Positions 1 to 10,986 of a stretch of 64,000 bases of DNA are shown piece by piece. The notes beneath the pieces are model-generated. The model ran no database searches, was not told where the DNA came from, and was given only the letters and a program-made list of their open reading frames with translations. The DNA is from Ursus arctos (taxonomy: Eukaryota; Chordata; Mammalia; Carnivora; Ursidae), in the NCBI RefSeq assembly GCF_023065955.2, contig NW_026622985.1, positions 71,165,931 to 71,229,930 on the forward strand. Direction: 5' to 3'. Made by a program: the position numbers and the translations under genes. The first letter of the stretch is position 1. Each line of letters opens with the position of its first letter.

Positions 1-200
1 CTTTCTATGCAAAGCCTTTTCTGACCACCCCAGTGCTGATCCTCTTCTCTGTGTGCCTCCACTGTATACACTGTATGTGGCTCTTACCTGAACATTTCCC
101 TTCCACCACAACTGAGTTAATTGCTTCAGTCTCTCTCTCCCCTCTCTCCTCCAAAGCCAGGATATGAACTATAAGGAGACTGAGCCATACTCATGTTTAT
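1..200 (+). repeat. L2-like fragment
   Basis: The sequence resembles the 3' region of L2 (CTTTTCTGACCACCC near the start, then a pyrimidine-rich part), plus orientation and degenerate. From about 200 to 1490 I see only AT-rich unique sequence, a poly(A) run at 532-551 and the poly(C) run listed separately. Confidence 0.5.
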
Positions 201-1267
201 CATGAGCACTGAGCTTAGTATCCAATAATCAATTCTTTAAGAATTTAAATGTACATCAATAGTGTTAGTATTGAATAGTGCTAATGACCAGCTTTGCTGC
301 TTTGAAATAGAGCTTTCCAATTAAGAATTTCCAGCTAGAAGGAAAAAAAGTTAATCAGTAATAACTCTAGATGTAATTTATTCTCAGTCATTTAAACTAC
401 ACCCTCTCCAAAATAAATACAGATAACATCTTAATGGTGGCCCAACCATAGGTACTGGCTTTGGAATGTATTTTCATAAATGTATTTGGCTGAGGTGATA
501 AAACCTTAGAATCAACAATACAGTACCTTCCAAAAAAAAAAAAAAAAAAACCCACAAGACAGCCGATCTGATTCTGAACTGGGAACCTATGCTAATTTCC
601 TTTTTATCTCCCTACTTAAGATTCTTTTATAATTCACTCCAGTTAGGAAATGATATAAAGCACAGATCTAAACAAACTGATCGTTCTTTTCTTCCTCGTG
701 AAAGGCAATTTAAAATTTCAATGCTAGCTTGGTTAGAATTCAAGGTAAGTACGTAGCTGAGGAAAAGAGTATTTACCTATGTCAATTTTTAAAAACTATA
801 ATAAAATTAACATTTAAAAGTGAACAAACATTACTTTTTCAAGTGTTGATCATAAATTTCTCCATCTTAACATTTGGAAAAATCTCATTTAGACCATTCA
901 AGTCTATTGCTTTCAAGAAGTGATGAGTTTCCATAACTTGTTCTAATGTGTTTTGAGGACAGGAACAGGAATACACAGACTAATTCAGTGGCCCGCCGGG
1001 AAGGTGCTAGGTTGGTTTACTTATGTTCTCAAAACAAAATAATTCTGGCCCTTCAAAAGCTACACAAGCAAAAAAGGTTCAGGCTTTATTTAGAGGTGCC
1101 CCTTGGAAATGTCTCAAAGTTATGCAACAGTGTTCCAATTTTCCTACTCTCTTCAGATAATTGCCAGCATCAATAAAGGGAAAAACAAGGCTCACTTCCT
1201 TAGGTAGAAGAGCGAACCTGAGCAGGCCAGCTGCCACGTGGATGGATGCTCTAACCAACGAACCCCG

Positions 1268-1287
1268 CCCCCCCCCCCCCCCCCCCC
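1268..1287 (+). repeat. Poly(C) homopolymer, 20 bases
   Basis: An uninterrupted run of 20 C lies within a C-rich context (CCCCG before, GCC after). Open frames across it only translate to proline or glycine runs and are not genes. Confidence 0.9.
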
Positions 1288-1499
1288 GCCAGAAGGGCAG
1301 TTGAAAGTTGCTCTGAAAAGTGTTTGCAGGAGCAAACTTCTCTCCGAGCCCCAAGGACGGCACAAGGAGTTATCAATGTGTTTTGTCCACAAGAAAGACA
1401 GGCACACTAACTCACATGGCTCATCTTGCTTAAAGCTTAAGGGTCTGGTTGAGCATCTGGAAAGAGATTAGAGATTCTAGAGACGCAAAGCCACATAAT

Positions 1500-1735
1500 T
1501 CAGTCCAGAATGGTTTCCAGCTGCCTGGATTTACATTTTGGCTCTAAAATTCCCTATTTCTGTGGCCTCTCTCAAGTTGCTAACCACCCTAAGCCTGAGT
1601 TTCTCGTGTGTAAACTAGAGATTATAATACCTAGGTCATAGACTTGTTGCAAGGTTTAAGGAGATAATCAATGTACTGTGCATAGCACGTTGCCTGACAC
1701 AATGACCGGCATTCAGTTCTGTCACTCCCAGTAAG
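1500..1735 (+). repeat. MIR
   Basis: The order of motifs follows MIR: a CTGGATTTA-like segment, CTCAAGTTGCTAACC, CTGAGTTTCTCGTGTGTAAA, CCTAGGTCATAGACTTGTTG, then AGCACGTTGCCTGACACA. Plus orientation, strongly diverged. Confidence 0.75.
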
Positions 1736-1887
1736 AGAAGAGAAGATAAATTGCACACCACTTACAAACTACCCAGGCTAAGTCCAGGCTAGAACATTGG
1801 GTAGAGGCTTCATTACCAAGACTGATGGTCCTACTTCTGTTACTTCAAGTTTTATGCACAAGTCATATCCTTGGATTAGCAAGCTAA

Positions 1888-2750
1888 GAAACAACTGCTA
1901 AATATTTTTAAAGCATTTTTAGATTCACAGCAAAATTGAGAGGACAGTACCGAGATTTCCCATCCACCCCTGCCCCTACACATGCACAACGTCCTGCATT
2001 ACCAACGCCCCCACCAGAGCAGTACACTGGTTACAACTGATAAACCTGCACTGACACATCATCACCCAAAGTCCACAGTCTACCTCAGGGTTCTCTTGTA
2101 CATTCTCTGGGTTTGGACAAACGTATAATATATATCCAACATTATAGTATCATCCAGAGTAGTTCCGCTGCTCCAAAAATCCTCTGTGCTCCAACTAAGC
2201 ATCCTTCTCCCCCTTCTCACTCCTGCCACACCACATATCTCCTGACTTTTGCCTTTTTCATAACGTCATATAATTAGAATCACGCAGTATGCAGCCTTTT
2301 CAGATTGGCTTTGTTCACTTAGTAATACGTGTGTAAGGTTTCTCCATGTCTTGTCATGGCTTGGTAGCTCATTTCTTTTTAACACTAAATAAGAATGCCA
2401 TTGTCTGCATGTGCCACAGTTTATCCATTCACCTACTGGAAGACATCGTGGTTGCCAAATTTTGGCAGTTACGAATAAAGCTGCTATAAACCCCTGTGCA
2501 AGTTTTTGGGTGGATGTAAGTTTTCAACCCCGTTGGTTAACTACCAAGAAATGTGATTGCTAGATTGTATAGTAAGAGTACCTTTAGTTTAGTAAGAAAC
2601 CTCCAAACTGTCTTCCTAAGTGGCTGCACCATTTTACATTCCCACCAGCAATGAAAGAGAGCTCCCACTGTTTCACATCTTCACCAGGATTTTGTGTTGT
2701 CATTGTTTGGACTTTGGTCTTTCTAATAGGTATGCAGTGTTGCTAAATTT
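1888..2750 (-). mobile_element. Old L1 (L1M type), 3' fragment
   Basis: Read on the minus strand this is the 3' part of an ancient L1. The plus strand shows the usual complementary landmarks: TTTAGATTCACAGCAAAATTG, then TTGGCTTTGTTCACTTAG, GGTAGCTCATTTCTTTTTA, TGCACCATTTTACATTCCCACC and a closing GGACTTTGGTCTTTCTAATAGG. It is much diverged with no intact frame. Sequence after about 2770 is unique. Confidence 0.8.
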
Positions 2751-2770
2751 TTATTATTTCATGGGGGGTT

Positions 2771-3774
2771 TTTTCCTTCACATATTTCTCTTTATAAAAT
2801 TCAAGAGAGTGATCTTTAAGAATCCTGGGAGGGTTAATAAATGTAAGTCTTACAGAAGATACCTCAATCTTCCAGTTCTACCAGCACTGTACTTTTCAGA
2901 GAAACCAGGACCAGTCTTTTGTCTGAAAAGAGTTAACCTGAAGAAATCAGAGACGAGAAACAGAGAGAGTAAGACTGAGCTCTGATTGACATCATATGAG
3001 TCCTTGGGTCCAGCTGGCCATTCCTAAAAGCTAGACTTTCTCCTGTAATTTTGTGGTTACATGAGCCAATATATTTCTTGGGAGATATTTGTTTTTTGTC
3101 ACTTGCAACCAAAACAATTCTCAATAACAAGGCCCTAAATTCCACACTTCTGTAAAGACAACAATACCACCAATTACAACAAAATATTTACTTGTTAACA
3201 TCTGTGAGCCTAATAAACTTTAACTGCTTTTGTCACCACCAGTAACCCTCACAGACAGTATCCTTTGCAGATGCTTTCTGATTCCTGCTTCTCCTCTCCT
3301 GGTACACCCTGGCTACCTTCTTTGCTCCCTACTCCTCCTGTCACGGGCCCTAACCAATCTATCCCAGTTAAAGAAATACCAAACACCTCTATACAAAGGC
3401 TAGAGCCCCAGAAAAGTGGCATCCACCACCTAAGGCCAACAAGGTCCTCTTTGATCTGACCTCTGTCCTCTCAGCCTCACGCTACCAGCTCATCCCCCAC
3501 ACTAGCCAGTTGAAGCCAACCAACCTACAAAGACCATGACAGGAACAAGTCATTATTTAAATGGTGGGTGTAGTGTGTGATGTGGCAGTAGATAACTGGA
3601 ATATTGGCCTAAGGGATACACTCTCCTGATGGGAGGTACATAGATTCCACCTAGAGGTAAGTATGACGTTAACAAGATGCTCAGTCGCATTGCAGTTTAT
3701 TGCTTCCTACACATCCTCCAAGCATAAGAGCCCACCCTTGGTGTGAGCAACAATCATGGTGAAATGGGGAGAAA
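2771..3774. other. Intronic stretch without recognised features
   Basis: This is unique, moderately AT-rich sequence with no coding frame, RNA gene or repeat I recognise. Confidence 0.5.
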
Positions 3775-3905
3775 AACTAGACTCTGAACCCAAAGATCAG
3801 AGTTCTGCCACTAAGACCACTGGAGAGTTAACACACTGAGCTCCAGTCTCCCATTTAGTAAAATGGAGCATGTTATAAAGAATGCATTTATTAAAGACCC
3901 TTATG
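3775..3905 (+). repeat. MIR fragment
   Basis: It shows CAGAGTTCTGCCACTAAG, then GAGCTCCAGTCTCCCATTTA and GTAAAATGGAGCATG, the central part of MIR in plus orientation. Confidence 0.55.
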
Positions 3906-4739
3906 GATATCTGATGCCTTGTTTGAGGGCATAACTTAGACTACAGGCAATTCTTCTCTCCATACACTATTTAATCATCACAGAGGAAACAGAAGAATTT
4001 TAAAAATTCATTAACATATATTAACTCTGCATTAATCACAGTCCCAATCTTTGAAAACTCTCCTAGCTATCAAAAGGATTTATAGATCTGAATTCAGTCT
4101 TCCCCCCTCCCCTAAACAAATGATAAGCTGTCTAACAAGTGATCTAGCTTGAAAGATTTGAGGCAGAAATTCTCCAAAAGCGTACTATTTCATTTCAGAG
4201 GTTCAACAATTATATATCACCTTTGATTTTGTCGTTACAAAAATGTTAAAGAAAACAGTGGCATATAAAATACTGAAAGAAATCTACACTCAGATAAAGA
4301 TTTCAGGACTTACTATAGTTTCTCTAGGTTTTTTTCCTTATAAGTCTTTTTAATAACAAGCATTTATGTAGCAGCTGGGAAGTACTGTACCATTTTATTA
4401 CTTAGAATTTCTTCACTTCTTTGAAGAGTTTTGCACATTCTTGTTTAATAATGTATATGAATGTTCCAAATGGGAGCTTTTAAAAAAAAATCCTCTAAAA
4501 TGCAATTTCCATAGGTTCATGGTCATGTCCCAGAGAAACATGAAAATTCATTTTAAGGCCTTCTCTAACCACCTTATCTCAAGTAGGAACCTACCTATTA
4601 TTCTTCTAGTACAAAATCTTGTCAAATTAGTAATTTTTGCACATAGTTTCTTCCCCTACCCCCCTCTCTATCCATACCACAAGGGCAAGGTTACTGTTAG
4701 ATATTACTATAAGAATTTACATATGTAGCCTCATTAAAA

Positions 4740-5205
4740 CCTGAAAGCCACATTAAGATAGCTATTTATACTCTATTGTCAAAGTGGTAAATGAGATTTA
4801 AGCTATGGGAATACATTTCGTAAAGTCTCATAGCTAATAAAGGCAAAGTCTGGACTTAGTCCCAAAGCCCTGTATTAATATCACAGATCTGCCTTAATAG
4901 TGCATCTAGTAGGTAGTAAAAATCCTCTAGAAACAGCTAAAGGGATCACAATAAATGAAAAACTTCAACACACTTATAATGTGACAAAACATTATTTTTA
5001 CTATGCTAGTACATTATTCATTTTAATGGGATCCAAACACCTTACTCTTGTTAATGTGCTCTGATGAGCATTTTAGCCACACAGTTAATTTAATAAAAAT
5101 GCTACTTCTATCTAAAGAAGAAATAAGGTCAATCTCTGATTTCACAAGTCACACAGCAGAGCGGCAGGAACCTGGAGCCCAGGCCTGGTCCTATCTTCCA
5201 CTCCA
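4740..5205 (-). repeat. Two MIR-like remnants (about 4740-4880 and 5110-5205)
   Basis: Both contain the reversed MIR core: AGTCTCATAGCTAATAAAGG followed by CTGGACTTAGTCCC in the first, and CAAGTCACACAGCAGAGCGG followed by GGAGCCCAGGCCTGG in the second. They are old and partial. 5206-7490 shows no gene; it has a short AC-rich patch near 5545-5580 and otherwise unique sequence. Confidence 0.55.
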
Positions 5206-7500
5206 GCCCTGCTAGCTACTGCACTCGAGCCCCCACAGCCCCACCCCACTGCACCTCAGCTTATCACCGACGGCACACCACCTCAGGCCCCACAGCGTAA
5301 CACTTCTTTACTTCTACGAAATCACCCTAAGATGGTTTTAAAAACAGGCTTTACCCATCACATATTTTTTATGACCATTAACTACTCTAATAATAACAAA
5401 TTATAATAACCAAATAATCAAATCTGATTAATCTGAACTTCTAAAGTTACACCTCAAATTATTCTCCTGACTCCGAAATGTCACTCCCCCTAACTTACAT
5501 GGAGTGTAAAAATGAACATACACGTTCACATATGGGTATGTGTAGCTACACACACAAATATACACATGTACACACAAACGCCTGCTCATATATTCCATAA
5601 ACAGGGCCCTATTTTAAAGGTTCTGAAGACTGCAAGGTACTAAACCATAACTAAGCACCACAAGTTGATTGAATCCATAGGCTTTTGAAACATTTCTAGT
5701 TCTGGAAATAGCCTAGATGGGAAAAAACTATCTTTTGTGAAGAGTAGGAAACTCAGCCACCACCAACTCTTTTGTCGAAGAAATCAGGGGAGAAGGGATA
5801 TTTCTAATTCCCATCAGCATCCCCAGCATTAAGTTGGGACCAAGCATATCACAAGGTCAAAAATGAATAAATCAATCCTTTGCCTCCCCCCAGTAAGGGC
5901 CCCCCACACATGTAAACCATCATCACGCAGGTGCATAATCTATAAACACGCACCTGGGACCCTGCAGTCATCTTTATGGTTACAGCTTGTTTCGGCAGCA
6001 GAGTACCATTCTCGCTCTTTGGAATACAGTCTGGGTTTGTCCTGTGGGCGATTACACCCATTGTCATTGGGGAAAGCTATGTTTTCCAACAGGAAATATA
6101 AATGATGAGGGCAAAGCCCAAGTAACCAAGGGAGACTGTTCAGCGTGGGGTCCAAAGGAACAGTGGGTGTAGGCAAGGCACAGATGAACACAAGCAAGTT
6201 ATATTTCAAAAGCCAAATTATCTTACCAGCTGTTCTCTAATTTTTGGTCTCAGGGCCACTCTTAAAAATTATTTAAAACCCAAATAACTTGTTCATGTGG
6301 GTTATAGCTGTTGTCATTCATCTTATTAGAAATTAAAACTGAGAAAATTTAAATCTATTCATTTATTTTAAAGCAACAAACCCATGGCATGTTAACATAA
6401 ACATGTTTTATGGGGGAAAAAAAGTCACTATAGTTTCCAAACCAAAGTGAGAAAAATGGTGTTACTTGATATTTCTGCAAATTACTCTAATGTCTGGCAT
6501 AATAGAAAATAGCCAGATTATCTTACCTGCTTCTTCATTTGATCTGTTGCCTAATCGTATGTCACATAACCTCTGGAATACTCCCATCTATACTCATGAC
6601 AGGATTAGAGTGAAAAAAGAAAATACTGTCTCCATACTTATTACAAAAATTGTTTTGATCTCCTGGACTTAGAAGGGCCTCGGGGACTCTGAGGACACTG
6701 GACCACACCTTGGGAGGTGCTGGTCTAGATTCTACTACTGTTTTCATTTTACTTTCATTTCCATCCTTTTGTTACATCTTCTGGAACATTTCTGCCTTGT
6801 ATCAGTTTTGCTACAGAGAATGAAGAGCCCTCTATACCCACTCGTCCCAGAAAGTTAATGAGAGAACAGCAACCCTCACATATCAAAATGATGGTAGGTT
6901 CAGGACCCTAAAAGGGTCTACACCTCTCCAAGGATAAAGTAAATGTCAAATACAAAGCTAGGGCCTTTTGGTAGAATTTCTTCTTTCCACCAAAAATCAC
7001 ATGCATAGAATGCAAAAGAAGGTAGGGGAGGATGATGAAAACATGGTTGCATGCCGCATGCAGAAAGTTAGAGACACCAACTGGTGTGGTCAGATAAAAG
7101 GCCACTGTCTTTCCCCATGATGGTTAAAAAATGATGAGGTACTAAAGAGAACAGAAAGTCAAAGCATAAAAGAGAAAAAAACAGAATAACAACTAGGAGT
7201 AGCCGCCATTAGAATCCACGACCAGAATAGCAAATAGCAGAGAAGAAACAAAAGAAACCACAGTTCCCCTGGCTTTAGGGAGAACATGGGGAAAAGAAAC
7301 ACCTGTTTGGGCCACAATTCTCTAAGAGCTCTTCCAGGCTTCATGGCACCACTCTAACCACTAAATAATCTCTATATGTCATAGGGTGAACAAACAGAAA
7401 GACATGATAAAGTACAGAAAAGTATTCCAGGCTCCCTAGAAATGTAGACTCAAGTAACACCACAAAGTAGTACTGTCCTCTATGGAAAAAGAAGAGAGAG

Positions 7501-7706
7501 GGGCGCCTGGGTGGCACAGTTGTTAAGCGTCTGCCTTCGGCTCAGGGCGTGATCCCGGCATCATGGGATCGAGCCCCACATCAGGCTCCTCTGCTATGAG
7601 CCTGTTTCTTCCTCTCCCACTCCCCCTGCTTGTGTTCCCTCTCTCGCTGGCTGTCTCTATCTCTGTCAAATAAATAAATAAAATCTTTAAAAAAAAAAAA
7701 AAAAAA
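7501..7706 (+). mobile_element. CAN SINE (SINEC, arctoid type)
   Basis: A full-length tRNA-Lys-derived SINE begins GGGCGCCTGGGTGGCACAG, has a B-box-like GGATCGAGCCCC, a CT-rich middle and the AATAAATAAATAAAATCTTT tail with poly(A). The target-site duplication GAAGAGAGAG lies at 7491-7500 and 7707-7716. Confidence 0.96.
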
Positions 7707-7884
7707 GAAGAGAGAGGCAGGGTAAAAGGGTATTAACTGAAAATCAGAAAATGTGTATTTCTGTGTAATGTGAAAAAGATACAAACAGGCTACAGTACCA
7801 TATGTCTATGGCTATGCCATATTCATCAATCTAACCTCCTGGATATAAAGACGCACCTGTATTTCACAGGGGAAATTTGGAGTC

Positions 7885-8497
7885 AATCTAAATCTATCCA
7901 TTCAATGAATATTTATTGAGCTAGATGCAACAGAGTGGCAAACAAAATAAAATCCCTACCCTCACAGAGCTTACATTCTAGTGGGAAAATAAAAACAAAC
8001 ATATTATGTTAAACATATAAAAATATATAGCATATTAAATGGCCATAAATGCAATGCAACTAAAGAAAGCAAGAAAGAAGGATGGGGAATGCATGTGATA
8101 TGGACAGGGGTGAGATTTTAAAAGCGGATGGTCAGAGAAAGCCTTATTAAGATGACATTTGAGCAAAGACCTACAAAGGTAAGGGAAAGAGCCACAGATC
8201 TGTTCAGAAGAGCTTCTTCACAGGCAGAGAAAACGGATGCAGGAGCTCCAAGATTGGAACAGGCAAGGGAGCCAGCAGAGCTGCAGAGGAATGAGGAGAG
8301 GAGAAGAGACAGAAGTCAGGAAGACCATGTTGCCCCAGAGACGGTGACCACTAAAAGGTTGTGAGCTAAAGGATGCCATGTTCTGCCTCCTGTCATAAGA
8401 GGACCATTCTGGATGCTCTGGAGAATATGGACTATATTGGGGCAGCTGCAGAAGTGGGGGACCACTTAGGAGGCTTGTGAAATAATTCAGGCAAGAG
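7885..8497 (-). mobile_element. L2, first part of a long minus-oriented copy
   Basis: The plus strand reads as the complement of the L2 3' end: CAATGAATATTTATTGAG, then CCCTCACAGAGCTTACATTC, GGTCAGAGAAAGCC, GACATTTGAGCAAAGACCT and GACCATTCTGGATGCTCTGG. The copy continues after the two inserted LTRs at about 9265. A frame at 8128-8364 lies within this repeat and is not a gene. Confidence 0.85.
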
Positions 8498-8952
8498 GGT
8501 TTCAGTAGGCAAAATAATTATCCCCAAAGATGTCCTAATCTCTGGAACCTGTGAATATATTACCTTACCTGGCAAAAGGGACTTTGCAGATGTGATTAAG
8601 TTAAGGATATTGAGATGAGCAGCTTATCCAAGATTATGTAGGTGAGCTGAATATAGCCACATGGGCCCTTGAAAGAGAAACAGAAGTGTCAGAAGGAGGT
8701 GTGACAATGGAAGGAGAGGAAGGAGGAGAAACTACTTAATACACAGCTGGCTTTGAAGATGGAGGAAGGGACCAGAAGCTGAGGAATGTAGGCAGCCTCT
8801 AGAAGCTGAAAAGGACAAGGAAATATTCAACAGACCCTCCAGAAGGAACCAACCTCTGACCGCACATTTTATACTTCTAACCTCCAGAAATGTAAGTTAA
8901 TAGTCTGTGTTGTTTTTAAGCCACTAAGTGTGTGATAATTTTGTTATAGCAG
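8498..8952 (+). mobile_element. Solo LTR, ERVL/MaLR-like (first of two)
   Basis: The sequence follows a familiar mammalian LTR: ATCCCCAAAGATGTCCTAAT, CTGTGAATATATTACCTTAC, GGGACTTTGCAGATGTGATT, GCCTCTAGAAGCTGAAAAGG, then TTTAAGCCACTAAGTGTGTG and a TTGTTATAGCAG end. It sits inside the L2 copy. I am not certain of the subfamily. No internal retroviral genes are present. Confidence 0.75.
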
Positions 8953-8954
8953 TG

Positions 8955-9262
8955 CCATACTAAATGTTCGTGTTCCCTTAAAATTCATTATGTTGAAACC
9001 TAATCCCCAAGGTGAGGGAATTTGGAGGTGGAGCCTTTAGGAGGTGACTGGGTCAAGAGGGGAAACTCCTCATGAATCAAGGGTTCCCTTGCACCTTCCA
9101 ACATGTGAGGACATGAACCAGGACGTGGGCTCTCACCAAACACTGAATCTTGATCTTGGACTTCCCAGCCTCCACAACTGTGAGAAATGTCTGTTGTTAG
9201 AGTCACCCAATCTATGGCATTTTTGTTATAGCAGCCCAAACGGACCTAGACAAACAATAACA
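8955..9262 (+). mobile_element. Solo LTR, MaLR type (MST/MLT1-like)
   Basis: The motifs AAAATTCATTATGTTGAAAC, CCTAATCCCCAAGGTGAG, GGAGGTGGAGCCTTTAGGAG, CTTGATCTTGGACTTCCCAG and TTGTTATAGCAGCCCAAACG are those of MST/MLT1 LTRs in plus orientation. It directly abuts the preceding LTR, and both interrupt the L2. Confidence 0.82.
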
Positions 9263-10500
9263 GCAACTAATACAGAGAAGTGTCAGTGGAGATGGGAGCA
9301 GTAGTCAGACTGTACCCTACAGTTAAAGCCAGCAAGATTTGCAGAGAGGCTGGATGTGAGTGTAGGAAGAAAAAGAGGAACCAAGTCTTACTCCAAGTCT
9401 TTTTGTTTTGTTTTGTTTTCTTCTCCTGGCAACTACAAGAATGGATTGACTTTTGGTTGGGATAGTGTTGGAAAAAGCCTGATTAGAATAGGACCAAGAA
9501 AGAATGGAAGACAAGGAATGGCATCAACTAGTAGACAACTATTTCAAGGAGCTTTGCTATAAGGGGGGGGGGGGGTAGAAGCAGCAGCTGAGGGGAGGCG
9601 GGCAGAGTCAAATGAAGGATAAAATTTGATGACACACAAGGGCGGGATTATTGCTAAAGATGTAACTGGATAGTTGAGAAGGCACAGAATCAGGTGCACA
9701 AGGGCCAGCTGAACCAGAGCCCAGAACATGGAGTCTGCCCTCAGTGAGAGGAGATGTATGTGGTACAGATGCCAATGAACTGAGTGAGGTGACAGTGACA
9801 GAATATGAAGTTCTTTTTTTTTTTTAATTTTTTTATGTTCTTTTATTTTTTTATTTTTTTTTTAATGATTTTTTATTATATTATGTTAGTCACCATACAG
9901 TACATCCCCGGTTTCCAATGTAAGGCTCGATGATTCATTAGTTGTGTATAACACCCAGTGCACCATGCAATACGTGCCCTCCTTACTACCCATCACAGGT
10001 CTATCCCATTCCCCCACCCCCCTCCCCTCTGAGGTCCTCAGTTTGTTTCTCATAGTCCATAGTCTCTCATGTTTCATTCCCCCTTCTGATTACCCCCCCT
10101 TTCTTTATCCCTTTCTTCCCCTACCGATCATTCTAGGTCTTATGTTCCATAGATGAGAGAAATCATATGATAGTTGTCTTTCTCTGCTTGACTTATTTCA
10201 CTTAGCATTATCTCCTCCAGTGCCATCCATGTTGTAGCAAATGTTGAGAACTCGTTCTTAGAATATGAAGTTCTGATTGCTCCTGGCCCTCAGTGAAACA
10301 GAGCAGCTGAGAATGAACCAAAGGGAGGAGGTGCTAAAGGAAGGTCTCAGAACACAGAAGAAAGTGTGAAAGAATCTAGGGGAAAGAATCAAGTGCTAAA
10401 AAATGTGATACAATTGCCAATCAGCATAAAGTGCCCAGAAGAGGATATAGTTGTAAATTTAAAGTGAGACCAGTCAGCAAGGTCGGGTGGTTTTTCTCTA
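9263..10500 (-). mobile_element. L2, continuation of the minus-oriented copy (interrupted by L1)
   Basis: Purine-rich sequence typical of the more 5' part of L2 in reverse continues after the LTRs (GCTGGATGTGAGTGTAGG, GAACCAGAGCCCAGAACATG, CAGTGAGAGGAGATG) and again beyond the young L1 at 9815-10260. A 13-base poly(G) run lies at 9563-9575. Divergence makes the far end uncertain. Confidence 0.6.
9815..10260 (-). mobile_element. Young carnivore L1, 5'-truncated (446 bp)
   Basis: The element is the 3' end of a carnivore L1 in minus orientation: a T-rich start, then the complement of the 3' UTR (ATTATGTTAGTCACCATACA, ACACCCAGTGCACCATGCAA) and the end of ORF2 (CTTGACTTATTTCACTTAGC). A perfect 14-bp target-site duplication, GAATATGAAGTTCT, flanks it at 9801-9814 and 10261-10274. 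The same 3' end is found at 23.4 kb and 52.4 kb. Confidence 0.95.
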
Positions 10501-10779
10501 GCCTGTATAATCCTACTTGTGTGGGCATGAACTAGGCAAAGAGTTGAATTTAACAAGCGTCAGGTTTTTGCCAGGTGAACTGGGCAAAGTGAAAGGACCA
10601 AGGGAAAGGGTATCTTTGAAGGAGGAACTACAGCAGTAACTCATGGGATCTAAGATGGTGAGCAGATTTTGGACCACTGAGGTTTCATATTAAATCCATG
10701 CTTTGCAGTGATTAAAAATCATAATGTTGAAGAGTATCTAGCAACATGTTCACAATATCTTACGAAAACAGGTTGCCGA

Positions 10780-10976
10780 GGGGTGCCTGAGTGGCTTAAT
10801 TAAGTGTCTGCCTCTTGATTTCAGCTCAGGTCATGATCTTGGCTTGTAAGATCAAGCCCCACGTGGGGCTTCATATTTGGTGAGGAGTCTGCTTGAGATT
10901 CTCTCTCTCCCTCTCCCTGTGCCCCTTCCGCTGCTCACACTCTAAAATAAATAAGTAAAATCTTTAAAGAAAGAAG
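10780..10976 (+). mobile_element. CAN SINE
   Basis: The SINE head GGGTGCCTGAGTGGCTTAAT, the GCTCAGGTCATGATCTTGGC core and an AAATAAATAAGTAAAATCTTT-like tail are present. The duplication GAAAACAGGT lies at 10764-10773 and 10977-10986. It is an older variant than the GGGCGCC copies. Confidence 0.92.
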
Positions 10977-10986
10977 GAAAACAGGT

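Noticed and set aside
5983..6010. GCTTGTTTCGGCAGCAG, at first sight like the 5' end of U6 snRNA
   Set aside because: The sequence after it does not follow U6, and no terminator T run is found at the right distance.
8498..9262. Possible endogenous retrovirus
   Set aside because: Only LTR sequences are present. No gag, pol or env similarity lies between or beside them, so they are solo LTRs.
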